Below, one piece after another: positions 7,328 through 14,524 of a stretch of DNA of 64,000 nt. The translations under genes and the position numbers were made by a program. Origin of the DNA: Streptococcus porcinus. GTDB taxonomy: Bacteria > Bacillota > Bacilli > Lactobacillales > Streptococcaceae. The stretch is taken from positions 730,001 through 794,000 of the forward strand of contig NZ_LS483388.1 in the NCBI RefSeq assembly GCF_900475415.1. The letters are read 5' to 3'. The number at the start of each line of letters is the position of its first letter. Within the stretch, counting starts at the first letter, position 1. The notes beneath the pieces are model-generated. The model saw only the letters and a list, made by a program, of their open reading frames with translations. It was not told where the DNA came from and searched no databases.

Positions 7328-10242
7328 TGCTTTACCTTCTTGACGGTCAAACAAAGACACCGAAATGGAATGGTCAGCCATTATTTGAAACGGTGAGTGC
7401 AACGGTAGAAGAGGAGCTGAATAGCACCTTTCAGCTCCATTTAACTTATCCGATTACGGATTCAGGTATTCATGAAACCCTTAGAGCAGATGAGTTGATT
7501 TTGTGTCCAACTCCTGATTTGGGAAAGCAGCTCTTTCGTGTTAAGCAGGTAAAGATTCAAGACGATACGATAGAGCTTGAGTGTTATCACATTTCTGATG
7601 ATGTGATGAAGCGTCAGGTTAAGCCTTTTTCAGCGACTAACACGACTTGTCAATCAGCCTTGATGAGGCTGGTTGAGGCTTGTCCATCTGATTTAGGACT
7701 TTTTAGCTTTGACAGTGATGTGACGGAGCGTCATACCTATGTGTCTGACGAAGACTTGACACTTTATCAAGCTCTAATGGATGGTAAACATTCCATCCTT
7801 GGAACCTGGGAAGGTGAGCTCGTTCGTGATAACTTTCAGCTGATAGTTAAGCAGCACCGTGGCAACGATAAGGGAGTTATTCTCACAAGCCATCACAATC
7901 TGAAAGCTTTTGAGGATAAGGGTGATTCTGAGAAGGTCATTACGCGCATCTATGCGACCTCAACCTTTCAGGCAGAAGGTAGTGATGAGGATACCGTTCT
8001 TTCTGTCGTTGTGGAAAGTCCCCTCATTAACCAATACCCTTATGTCCACGAAGCACGGTATGAGAATAACACGCTTCAGACAGAGGAAGAATTGCGCCAA
8101 TGGGCGATGGCTAAGTTCACACATGAGCACATCGATAGCATCTCTAGACAGATAACCGTTGAAGCTTATCAGCTTGATGGTCAAGAAGTCCATCTGGGAG
8201 ATACAGTCACTCTTAAAAGTCAAAAGCACAAGGTAGATGTTAAGAAAAAGGCAGTTAGTTATACCTTTGACGCTCTAGAAGAAGTGTATCTTTCGGTGAC
8301 CTTTGATGATGAGGTTAGCTTTACAAACTCTGGATCATCAGGAAACAATTCGCTAACCAGTGCGGCTAAGACCATTCTTGATGTCAATCAGTCGGTTACA
8401 GAACACCGTGCGTCTAAGGAGCGAGCTAATTTTAACAAGGTCTTTGATAGGCACTTTGAGCGTCTTCAAACAGAAGTTGAAGATGGTATCGCTAAGGCCA
8501 AAGCAGAAGGCGAGCGTTCTGGGAAGAAAGCTGCGCTTGATTATCTGGCAACTGATGCCTTAGAAGCACGAGTCGCAGCCCTTCAAAAAGCTAAGATTGA
8601 TGAGTTGACTGTCTCTAGTTCAGCATGGATGACAAGACTTGTTTCCCAACAGATTCTATCAGAGTATGTGAAGAGCCTAGAAATTGAAGCAGATAAGGTC
8701 GTTATTCCTGGCTGGCACACCCCGGTCTTTAGTTTGGATAGGGATGGGAATCTTTCCATTGATACGCCCCTCCTAAAGGTGAGGGGGGAAAGCCTAGCGA
8801 CAAAAGTTGATCTTAAAACTATCTCTTTAACCCCTGGACCAAAGGGGGACGCTGGAGCAGATGGGGTGGGCATTCAATTAAGGGAGCAGTACTACTTAGT
8901 CTCTGCACAAAAGACTGGTGTAACAGCAACAAACTCTGGTTGGAGCACAACCATTCCCTTTCTCACCTCAACGCTTAAATATCTGTGGAACTATGAAAAA
9001 ACCACTTTCACCAATGGCTCAACGACAGTCACAACACCTGTTGTCATCGGTGTATATGGGGACAAGGGTATGGATGGAAAGGCTGGTAAGGACGGAAAGA
9101 CCCTTTATACTTGGCGGATGTATGCAGATAGTGACAAGGGAGAAGGACTTTCTGCCATTCCAACAGGCAAACGTTACCTTGGTCTAGCAGTCAATAAGGA
9201 GAGCGCAACCCCTTCAACCAATCCTGGTGACTATATCTGGTCATCCTTTTTTGAGGGAACGGAACTGGGTGGTCGCAATTACATTGACGATTATGCCATG
9301 AAAGCGATGACTTTTTCATCTGTTACCTCTGAGTGGAAGAAGGAGGTAATTGAAGATACGAGTTCTGTTAGTGGGGTGACTATTAAGTTGACCTGTACCA
9401 AAGCAGGTACTGGCGGCTTTCATCGGAACTTCCATGATTTAAGGAGTCGAATTGGTGCGACGATGACTTTTTCAATTGATATTAAGTGTTCAAAATCTGT
9501 CACACTCAATATGGGTTGTGAACTCGGTGGAATGAAAGCTTACGAAGTAACAACAGATTGGCAAAGGTTTGTTTCTTCATGGAAAGTAAGTAGTTATCAG
9601 TACTATTCTTATATCTTTTACTTAATGTCAGGTTCGTGGTCAGTAGGAGATGTGGTTTATCTTAGAAATGTTCAATTGGAAGATGGCAACGTTGCTTCAG
9701 CGCCTGTGCCTTCTTTGAATGATCTTATCGCTCAGATTGATGCCAAAGCTGACAACGGGTTTATGAAGCAACAATTAGACCTTCTAACTGAAAAGACAGA
9801 ATCTCTCCGAGTGGACCTTGAAGCGAGAGCTTTGGCAAAAGAAGTAGCTGATTGGCTCAAGTCTTATAAAGAGTTTGAGAAGAATAATGAAGCTGTCCTT
9901 GCGCAATTTAATCAAGACTTTATTGATAATACGGCTCGTATCGCAGCTATTGAAGCAGATCTTAAAGCCAACAGTCTCTTGCTTAACTTTGTCAATACCT
10001 ATTTGAGAGCTGGTGATAATGGGGTAATTATTGGTAAGAAGGATAACTCTGAATATATCGAATTAACCCCACAAGGGATGATGATTAAGTCAGCTGGTAA
10101 TGCCGTTATGACGGTTACAGCTGGTGTCATAAAAATTCATCATGGGGTTTTTGTGGAGACCTTACAGGTTGGTTATTACCGACTAGAAGACGCAAGACAT
10201 AATGCTAAGCATCTAGTTTGTCGTTTTATTGATGCCAAGTAG
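7324..10242 (+). CDS. Tail-associated lysin/endopeptidase and receptor-binding tail protein (Tal)
   Basis: I choose ATG 7324, whose ATGA overlaps the Dit stop, over the TTG at 7312; this gives about 972 residues. The N-terminal ~330 residues (MLYLLDGQTKTPKWNGQ, then FRVKQVKIQDDTIELECYH) are the prophage endopeptidase tail domain that forms the baseplate hub. A helical region follows. Two short Gly-X-Y runs then occur near residues 504 (GPKGDAGADG) and 578 (GDKGMDGKAGKDGK), flanking a small beta domain. A carbohydrate-binding-like domain begins GGRNYIDDYAM near 655, and a C-terminal coiled coil and tip end the protein. This modular order is usual for streptococcal phage antireceptors. Enzyme activity is not proved by any motif I can see. 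Confidence 0.85.
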   Translation: MMLYLLDGQTKTPKWNGQPLFETVSATVEEELNSTFQLHLTYPITDSGIHETLRADELILCPTPDLGKQLFRVKQVKIQDDTIELECYHISDDVMKRQVKPFSATNTTCQSALMRLVEACPSDLGLFSFDSDVTERHTYVSDEDLTLYQALMDGKHSILGTWEGELVRDNFQLIVKQHRGNDKGVILTSHHNLKAFEDKGDSEKVITRIYATSTFQAEGSDEDTVLSVVVESPLINQYPYVHEARYENNTLQTEEELRQWAMAKFTHEHIDSISRQITVEAYQLDGQEVHLGDTVTLKSQKHKVDVKKKAVSYTFDALEEVYLSVTFDDEVSFTNSGSSGNNSLTSAAKTILDVNQSVTEHRASKERANFNKVFDRHFERLQTEVEDGIAKAKAEGERSGKKAALDYLATDALEARVAALQKAKIDELTVSSSAWMTRLVSQQILSEYVKSLEIEADKVVIPGWHTPVFSLDRDGNLSIDTPLLKVRGESLATKVDLKTISLTPGPKGDAGADGVGIQLREQYYLVSAQKTGVTATNSGWSTTIPFLTSTLKYLWNYEKTTFTNGSTTVTTPVVIGVYGDKGMDGKAGKDGKTLYTWRMYADSDKGEGLSAIPTGKRYLGLAVNKESATPSTNPGDYIWSSFFEGTELGGRNYIDDYAMKAMTFSSVTSEWKKEVIEDTSSVSGVTIKLTCTKAGTGGFHRNFHDLRSRIGATMTFSIDIKCSKSVTLNMGCELGGMKAYEVTTDWQRFVSSWKVSSYQYYSYIFYLMSGSWSVGDVVYLRNVQLEDGNVASAPVPSLNDLIAQIDAKADNGFMKQQLDLLTEKTESLRVDLEARALAKEVADWLKSYKEFEKNNEAVLAQFNQDFIDNTARIAAIEADLKANSLLLNFVNTYLRAGDNGVIIGKKDNSEYIELTPQGMMIKSAGNAVMTVTAGVIKIHHGVFVETLQVGYYRLEDARHNAKHLVCRFIDAK

Positions 10243-10254
10243 AAAGGAGATCCT

Positions 10255-12111
10255 ATGGCAGATTATGGTTCAAATAATGATAGGGGCTATACCCTACTTT
10301 TACGAGTGGAAGAAACAGGAACTTCAACGGCTAATAATACATCTACTGTCCGAGTCCAACTTTGGCTAAAGAATGGTTATACGACCTTTGGGATGTATGA
10401 CTGTAGGGCAAGTGTGTCTATCAATGGCCAGACGCTTTCTTGGTCAGGGCGACCAGATATGTATACTGCTCATAGTTCTCTTCACTTGATTGATAAGACC
10501 ATCACTGTGTCACATGATTCGAATGGGTCAAAAACCATCAGTTTTTCAGCAACGTTCTCTGGGTCTGGTGGCTGGTCGCCTGGCACCTTGAATACAGGGT
10601 CACAAACGCTACGTTTAAGTGATATTCCACGGTCATCGAGTGCTACAGTTTCTGGGAATATATTGGGGCAAGCCGTAACCATTACGATTAAGCGCGCTAG
10701 TAGTGATTTTACCCATAATATCACATGGCATTTTGGATCTCTCAGTGGCACCATTGGAACAGGCATTGCGACCTCTGTAACTTGGACGCCATCAATATCG
10801 CAATTAGCAACTCAAATTCCAAATAGTACCTCAGGTAATGGGCATTTAACGCTAGCCACTATCTATGGTGGTAAGACAATAGGTTCTATGACAATTCCCA
10901 TTACCCTCAACCTACCGACGTCAGTTGTTCCAACCTTGGGCAGTATTACTGTTTCAGAATCCCATACCACAGCTAAAACCATTTTAACTGGCACAAGTTT
11001 TGCCCAGTTGGTGTCTAATCCTAAAGTGACCTTCAATCAAGGAGCAGGTATTTACGGATCGACCATTCCTTCGACGGGTTATCGTGCAGAGGTCTTTAAA
11101 TTTGAGAATAATCAGTGGGTTCAACTGCCTAATGTGGTTACGAGTAATAACGGTCTTTTGGGAGGTATAAACTGGATTGGTCGCGCTAAGGTCTCTGCCT
11201 ATGTGACTGATTCGAGAGGGCGACAAAGTGCTCGAAAAGAAGTGGAGATAACCCTATTAGAGTATTTCAAACCTATCTTTTCATTCTCAGCGGTTCGTGC
11301 CGGTTCTAGTATGAATCAGGTGACGGTCACACGAAAGCTTAAGATTGCCCCTCTAACCATCAATAGTGTTCAAAAGAATAAGGCAACCTTGACATGGGAA
11401 GTGGTTGATTTGGCAAGTGGCCAGAAGGTCACAAACGCTGGTGGTGCGGCCAACTGGACGTCAACCACGGAACACACAAAGACAGATTTCCAAGCTATTT
11501 TAGGTGGCACCTACGATACGACAAAGTCCTACAACATTATTGGAAAGCTCGCAGACCTCTTTTATGCCACGACCTTTGAATTTACCGTTGGTCCAGAAAA
11601 GGTTGTCTACGGCTTAAGTCCATCTGGTATGGGGATAGGCAAAGCGTGGACAAGAGGGGTGCTTGATGTGGATGGGAGTTTGCCTGCTTATTTTGACGGT
11701 GAGATTTATATAAAGAATAAAAAACTTCTTGATATTTTTTACCCAGTGGGTGTCATTTATGAATCTACGTCAAACATCAGTCCAGCAACCATCATGGGTG
11801 GCAGTTGGGAGCGATTTGGCAACGGACGGGTCTTGGTTGGAGTGTCTGAGAATGAAAGTGAGTTTAATAGCGTCAATAAGTCAGGCGGTAGTAAGACACA
11901 TACCTTGACCATTGATGAGATGCCATCACACTCTCACGCTCAATATGTTTCAGCTAATAATGGTAATAAAGCTATTAGACGTGATTATGGATCAGATGGA
12001 AATTCTAATACTTATCCGCAAGGGAATAATACAGGAAATACTGGTGGCGGAAAGCCACACAATAACTTACAACCTTACGTTACGGTTTACCGTTGGCGTA
12101 GGACAGCCTAA
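10255..12111 (+). CDS. Phage minor structural/baseplate protein (DUF859-like) with tail-fibre head domain
   Basis: A 618-residue protein 12 bases after Tal, with AAAGGAG before the ATG. The first ~480 residues are Ser/Thr/Gly-rich beta sandwich repeats (VRVQLWLKNGYTTFGMYD, DIPRSSSATVSGNILGQ) typical of the DUF859 siphovirus family. The last ~130 residues change character: YPVGVIYES, GSWERFGNGRVLVGVSE, MPSHSHA with clustered His, and NNLQPYVTVYRWRR. This is the trimeric tail-fibre head domain seen at the C-terminus of baseplate and collar proteins. It probably forms the outer host-contact device with Tal. Domain identities are recognised by pattern. Confidence 0.82.
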   Translation: MADYGSNNDRGYTLLLRVEETGTSTANNTSTVRVQLWLKNGYTTFGMYDCRASVSINGQTLSWSGRPDMYTAHSSLHLIDKTITVSHDSNGSKTISFSATFSGSGGWSPGTLNTGSQTLRLSDIPRSSSATVSGNILGQAVTITIKRASSDFTHNITWHFGSLSGTIGTGIATSVTWTPSISQLATQIPNSTSGNGHLTLATIYGGKTIGSMTIPITLNLPTSVVPTLGSITVSESHTTAKTILTGTSFAQLVSNPKVTFNQGAGIYGSTIPSTGYRAEVFKFENNQWVQLPNVVTSNNGLLGGINWIGRAKVSAYVTDSRGRQSARKEVEITLLEYFKPIFSFSAVRAGSSMNQVTVTRKLKIAPLTINSVQKNKATLTWEVVDLASGQKVTNAGGAANWTSTTEHTKTDFQAILGGTYDTTKSYNIIGKLADLFYATTFEFTVGPEKVVYGLSPSGMGIGKAWTRGVLDVDGSLPAYFDGEIYIKNKKLLDIFYPVGVIYESTSNISPATIMGGSWERFGNGRVLVGVSENESEFNSVNKSGGSKTHTLTIDEMPSHSHAQYVSANNGNKAIRRDYGSDGNSNTYPQGNNTGNTGGGKPHNNLQPYVTVYRWRRTA

Positions 12112-12128
12112 GAAAGGAAAGTGTCATT

Positions 12129-12527
12129 ATGAAAGAATTACTGGCAACAAATAAAGTCTTCTTCTCAGCGATTGGAGGACTTATCGGTTCGATTTTTGGA
12201 GAAGTTGATGGATTTCTCTTTGCTTTGATGGTCTTTATTTCCATCGATTACATCACAGGTCTTATGGCAGCAGCAATTAAGAAAAGGCTTGCTAGCAATA
12301 TCGGATTCAAGGGCATCTTCAAAAAGATTGTCCTTTTGTGTTTAGTAGCAGTAGGGCAAATCATTGATGAGCATGTCCTAAAACAAGGGGGTATGGTTCG
12401 TACCGCTATCATCTTTTATTACCTCTCAAATGAAGGGTTGTCCATCATTGAGAATGCGGCACGGATTGGACTACCAGTTCCTGAAAAGTTGAAAGATGTG
12501 CTGAAGCAATTGAAACAAGGAGATTAG
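12129..12527 (+). CDS. Phage holin (phage_holin_4 / TcdE-like family)
   Basis: A 132-residue small membrane protein with AAGAAAGGAAAG before the ATG. It has hydrophobic spans near residues 8-45 (FFSAIGGLIGSIFG, then FLFALMVFISIDYITGLM) and 68-85 (IVLLCLVAVGQIID). The signature FISIDYITGLMAA followed by an amphipathic basic stretch is the phage_holin_4 pattern. The charged C-terminal tail (LKDVLKQLKQGD) faces the cytoplasm. It would permeabilise the membrane at the end of the lytic cycle and release the endolysin encoded next. Confidence 0.93.
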   Translation: MKELLATNKVFFSAIGGLIGSIFGEVDGFLFALMVFISIDYITGLMAAAIKKRLASNIGFKGIFKKIVLLCLVAVGQIIDEHVLKQGGMVRTAIIFYYLSNEGLSIIENAARIGLPVPEKLKDVLKQLKQGD

Positions 12528-12528
12528 G

Positions 12529-12852
12529 ATGACTTTTTTATCAAAGATTAAAGACGGCTGTTTAGCGTCTTGGGAGCACGGCATTCTTCCGTCCGTGTCA
12601 GCAGCACAAGCTATCTTAGAGAGTGGTTGGGGTAAGTCTTTGTTAGCTCAGTACCCTAACCATAATCTCTTTGGTATTAAAGCGAGTCCTGACTGGAAAG
12701 GAAAGCGTGTTGTCATTCCAACTCAAGAATATGTGGATGGTAAGTTTATCACGGTTGCCGCCACCTTTAGAAAGTATGACTCATGGGAGGAATCTATTAA
12801 AGACCATGCGTTATTCTTATCAGAGAATGACTGGCGACAGTCCCACTATTAG
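12529..12852 (+). CDS. Truncated N-acetylglucosaminidase fragment of the endolysin
   Basis: Translation from ATG 12529, one base after the holin stop with a GGAGATTAGG-type site, gives 107 residues ending WRQSHY before TAG. It contains the first two-thirds of a GH73 (FlgJ-like) domain including AQAILESGWGKS and FGIKASPDWKG. The domain normally runs about 40-50 residues further, and those residues are encoded just after the stop. The fragment is probably inactive unless the amber codon is suppressed. Confidence 0.7.
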   Translation: MTFLSKIKDGCLASWEHGILPSVSAAQAILESGWGKSLLAQYPNHNLFGIKASPDWKGKRVVIPTQEYVDGKFITVAATFRKYDSWEESIKDHALFLSENDWRQSHY

Positions 12853-13014
12853 AATGTGATTGGTGAAGAAGACTACAAAAAAGCCTGTCTGGCTCTTCAA
12901 GCAGCAGGCTATGCAACTGATCCTAATTATGGAGCTAAACTCATCAGTCTTATTGAAAGTAATCATCTCAACACTTGGGATGAAGGTATTTTAAGTCATA
13001 AAGGAGAAAAAACT

Positions 13015-13935
13015 ATGGGAAAACATCTTATTATTTGTGGGCATGGTCAGGGACAAACTGGATATGATCCTGGAGCGACGAATCCAGGACTAGGTATTAC
13101 TGAAGCGGGGAAGGTACGCGAGTTTGCATCGTTGATGAAACGCTACTCTGGTAATCAGATTGATTATATTACGGAGCAAAATGTCTATGACTACCGTAGC
13201 TTAGGTAGTATCGGAAAAGGGTACGAGACCATTACAGAACTTCATTTTAATGCCTTTAATGGACAAGCAAAAGGAGCCGAAGTTCTCATTTATGCGGGTT
13301 ATAATCCTGATGAGTTGGACCAGAAACTCCTTAGTATTCTTGCGCGTCGTTTTACGAATCGCGGGTTTAAGAAAGTGGACTGGCTCTATAATGCCAATGT
13401 TGCGGCGAACCGTGGGTATAACTATCGTCTCGTAGAAATTGCTTTTATCGATAACAATAGCGATATGGCAACTTATGAAGCTAATAAAGTAGGTATGGCT
13501 CGTGAGTTTGTTCAAGCGATTACTGGTCAAGCTCAATCAGTGTCTCCCAGCACCAATACTCCTCAGTCAGGGGCCATTTCCTATCACGTTGGTGATTCTG
13601 TGGTTGTTCAAAAGCATGCAACACATTACCAAACAGGACAAGGAATCTCATCCTGGGTGAAAGGTAAGACTTTCAAAATCATTCGTGTGAAAGATGTTAA
13701 CCAATCTAGCAGCAAAAAAGCGTACCTTCTTGAAGGTATTAATTCCTGGGTATTGGAGCAAGATGTAACTGGGTCAACAAACGGACATAGTGAACAAACC
13801 TATACGGTACAAAAGGGTGATACGCTTTATGGTATCTCTAAAAAGTTCAAGACAAACTTACAGGATTTGGTTCAATTGAATGACATCAAAAATCCAAGTC
13901 TGATTTCTGTAGGTCAGAAATTAAAACTAAAATAA
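13015..13935 (+). CDS. N-acetylmuramoyl-L-alanine amidase with SH3-like and LysM domains (internal start)
   Basis: ATG 13015 lies seven or so bases after AAAGGAG (13000-13006), a better ribosome site than any other internal in-frame start, including GTG 12856. The product, about 306 residues, starts [14 protein letters not shown], a clean amidase_3 opening with the metal-binding His. It continues through ELHFNAFNG and LVEIAFIDN (second His and catalytic Glu regions), an SH3-like domain ([17 protein letters not shown]), and a terminal LysM ([11 protein letters not shown] to VGQKLKLK). It could therefore be a self-standing lytic enzyme despite the upstream amber codon. Internal translation of wall-binding subunits is known for some endolysins; here it is inferred. 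Confidence 0.72.
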   Translation: MGKHLIICGHGQGQTGYDPGATNPGLGITEAGKVREFASLMKRYSGNQIDYITEQNVYDYRSLGSIGKGYETITELHFNAFNGQAKGAEVLIYAGYNPDELDQKLLSILARRFTNRGFKKVDWLYNANVAANRGYNYRLVEIAFIDNNSDMATYEANKVGMAREFVQAITGQAQSVSPSTNTPQSGAISYHVGDSVVVQKHATHYQTGQGISSWVKGKTFKIIRVKDVNQSSSKKAYLLEGINSWVLEQDVTGSTNGHSEQTYTVQKGDTLYGISKKFKTNLQDLVQLNDIKNPSLISVGQKLKLK

Positions 13936-13955
13936 GCCGCATTTATAGCGGCTTA
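13933..13955 (+). other. Stem-loop at the endolysin stop codon
   Basis: TAAGCCGC and GCGGCTTA form an 8-bp stem with a 7-base loop; the stop codon is inside the stem. No T-run follows, so it is a poor intrinsic terminator and may mainly protect the 3' end of the lysis mRNA. Confidence 0.6.
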
Positions 13956-13957
13956 TA

Positions 13958-13966
13958 TGGTATAAT
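13958..13966 (+). promoter_or_regulatory. Extended -10 promoter for the toxin locus
   Basis: TGGTATAAT gives a TG-extended perfect -10. No good -35 is present, as is common for extended -10 promoters. A transcript starting near 13973 would cover the micro-ORF and toxin and end at the hairpin 14170-14204. Confidence 0.6.
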
Positions 13967-14019
13967 TTAATGGTAGAAAAGTGAAGACGGTGGCTCCTAA
14001 ATCCTGAAAGAAAGAGGTG

Positions 14020-14070
14020 ATGCCTATGGGCAATTCATCAAAATCTGACGGAAAGGAGGAGCACTTTTGA
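14020..14070 (+). CDS. 16-residue upstream micro-ORF overlapping the toxin start
   Basis: ATG 14020 lies behind AAAGAGGTG and encodes MPMGNSSKSDGKEEHF before TGA at 14068-14070. That stop overlaps the toxin TTG start (14067-14069), a layout suited to translational coupling. The toxin ribosome site AAGGAGG lies inside this ORF. I do not recognise the peptide. It may be only a translated leader. Confidence 0.5.
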   Translation: MPMGNSSKSDGKEEHF

Positions 14071-14171
14071 CTGAGTTTGAAGTTGTGCAAACCATCTTTG
14101 GTTTTGGTAGCTTTACCATTGCTTTGATTGGTTTGTGCTATAAAATATTCAGTGACAAAGGCAAAAAATAA
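14067..14171 (+). CDS. Putative holin-like toxin (Hol_Tox family, type I TA)
   Basis: TTG 14067, behind AAGGAGGAGCAC, gives 34 residues: a short acidic N-terminus (TEFEVV), one membrane segment (QTIFGFGSFTIALIGLCY) and a basic tail ending DKGKK. This is the plan of Hol_Tox/TxpA-like membrane toxins found at the end of phage lysis modules in streptococci and lactobacilli. The 3' end of the mRNA overlaps a convergent RNA with its own strong promoter (next entries), as in type I toxin-antitoxin pairs. It could instead act as a small accessory holin. The antisense layout favours the TA reading. Confidence 0.7.
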   Translation: MTEFEVVQTIFGFGSFTIALIGLCYKIFSDKGKK

Positions 14172-14279
14172 TCCGTCCCCACTTTTGCTCAGGTAGGACG
14201 GATTATTTTCGTTTAACAGAGCTACCGTCTTTTTAACGGTTCTATGTTGGAGTTGGTTTGCAGACCAGCTCCTTTTTCT
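14165..14279 (-). ncRNA. Convergent antisense RNA to the holin-like toxin (RatA-like antitoxin)
   Basis: A minus-strand promoter (14286-14313) would start an RNA near 14279. It would run about 115 nt through a 5' hairpin (GGAGCTGGT with ACCAACTCC, one wobble pair), a second small hairpin (ACCGT/ACGGT) and a terminal hairpin 14204-14170 followed by T-rich sequence on this strand. Its 3' end is complementary to the 3' end of the toxin mRNA, because both transcripts share the same bidirectional terminator. This matches the architecture of type I antitoxins such as RatA. The RNA itself is predicted, not observed. Confidence 0.65.
14170..14204. terminator. Bidirectional terminator between toxin mRNA and antisense RNA
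   Basis: AATCCGTCC pairs with GGACGGATT across a 17-base loop. ATTTTC follows on the plus strand and ATTTTTTGC on the minus strand, so it can end both transcripts. Confidence 0.8.
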
Positions 14280-14285
14280 ATATTC

Positions 14286-14313
14286 ATTATAACATACTGG
14301 CAATAATTTTCAA
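14286..14313 (-). promoter_or_regulatory. Promoter of the antisense RNA
   Basis: Reading the minus strand, TTGAAA (14313-14308), a 16-base spacer and a perfect TATAAT (14291-14286). The -10 is stronger than a chance match would suggest. No protein-coding gene lies downstream on this strand. Confidence 0.72.
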
Positions 14314-14358
14314 CTCAGAACTCATAGTGTAGTTAGGAGAATAGCATACTAGTATCTC

Positions 14359-14384
14359 AGCGTGGTGATATCACCACGCTTTTT
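14359..14384 (+). terminator. Palindromic terminator upstream of the recombinase operon
   Basis: An 11-bp perfect hairpin (AGCGTGGTGAT/ATCACCACGCT) followed by TTTTCTTTTT. It insulates the recombinase genes from the lysis and toxin transcripts. Confidence 0.8.
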
Positions 14385-14524
14385 CTTTTTGCTTTTTTTC
14401 AATAACTGCGGAAAATTTGTTTCCAAATTTACTTAGTAATATGGAGGGAGTAGTTTTGCTGAAAGCTTGACTTATCTTCCCTTTAGAGTGATATATAGTG
14501 TACCAAAAATAGAAAGGAAACTAA

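Larger units (their letters stand above)
12529..13935 (+). pseudogene. Endolysin reading frame interrupted by an amber codon
   Basis: The frame from ATG 12529 to the TAA at 13933-13935 encodes a single modular endolysin except for one in-frame TAG at 12850-12852. Domains in order are: GH73-type glucosaminidase (catalytic Glu likely in AILESGWG, near residue 28; interrupted after residue 107); amidase_3-like domain ([13 protein letters not shown]); SH3-like wall-binding domain; and C-terminal LysM ([13 protein letters not shown]). Sequence on both sides of the TAG still reads as good protein (WRQSHY stop [11 protein letters not shown]), so this is a single nonsense change, not a frameshift. 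The second half may still be made from an internal start (separate entry). Confidence 0.82.
14205..14524. other. Non-coding gap between toxin locus and recombinases
   Basis: This stretch holds the body and promoter of the antisense RNA (to 14313). A perfect 22-base palindrome AGCGTGGTGAT/ATCACCACGCT at 14359-14380 with a T-rich tail is a terminator. An AT-rich leader then follows before the first recombinase, with a weak TTGACT (14467) / TATATA (14492) pair at 19-base spacing. The phage attachment core is likely near the recombinase genes but cannot be located from one junction. Confidence 0.6.

Noticed and set aside
8830-9110. Gly-X-Y runs as a streptococcal collagen-like surface adhesin
   Set aside because: The runs are only a few triplets, inside a phage tail gene, without signal peptide or LPXTG anchor.
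13933-13955. Intrinsic terminator at the endolysin stop
   Set aside because: The stem is good but no T-run follows, so it is listed only as a stem-loop.
13953-14303. 116-codon minus-strand open frame over the toxin locus
   Set aside because: It covers the toxin coding strand, terminator and antisense RNA; composition is not protein-like and no ribosome site precedes it.
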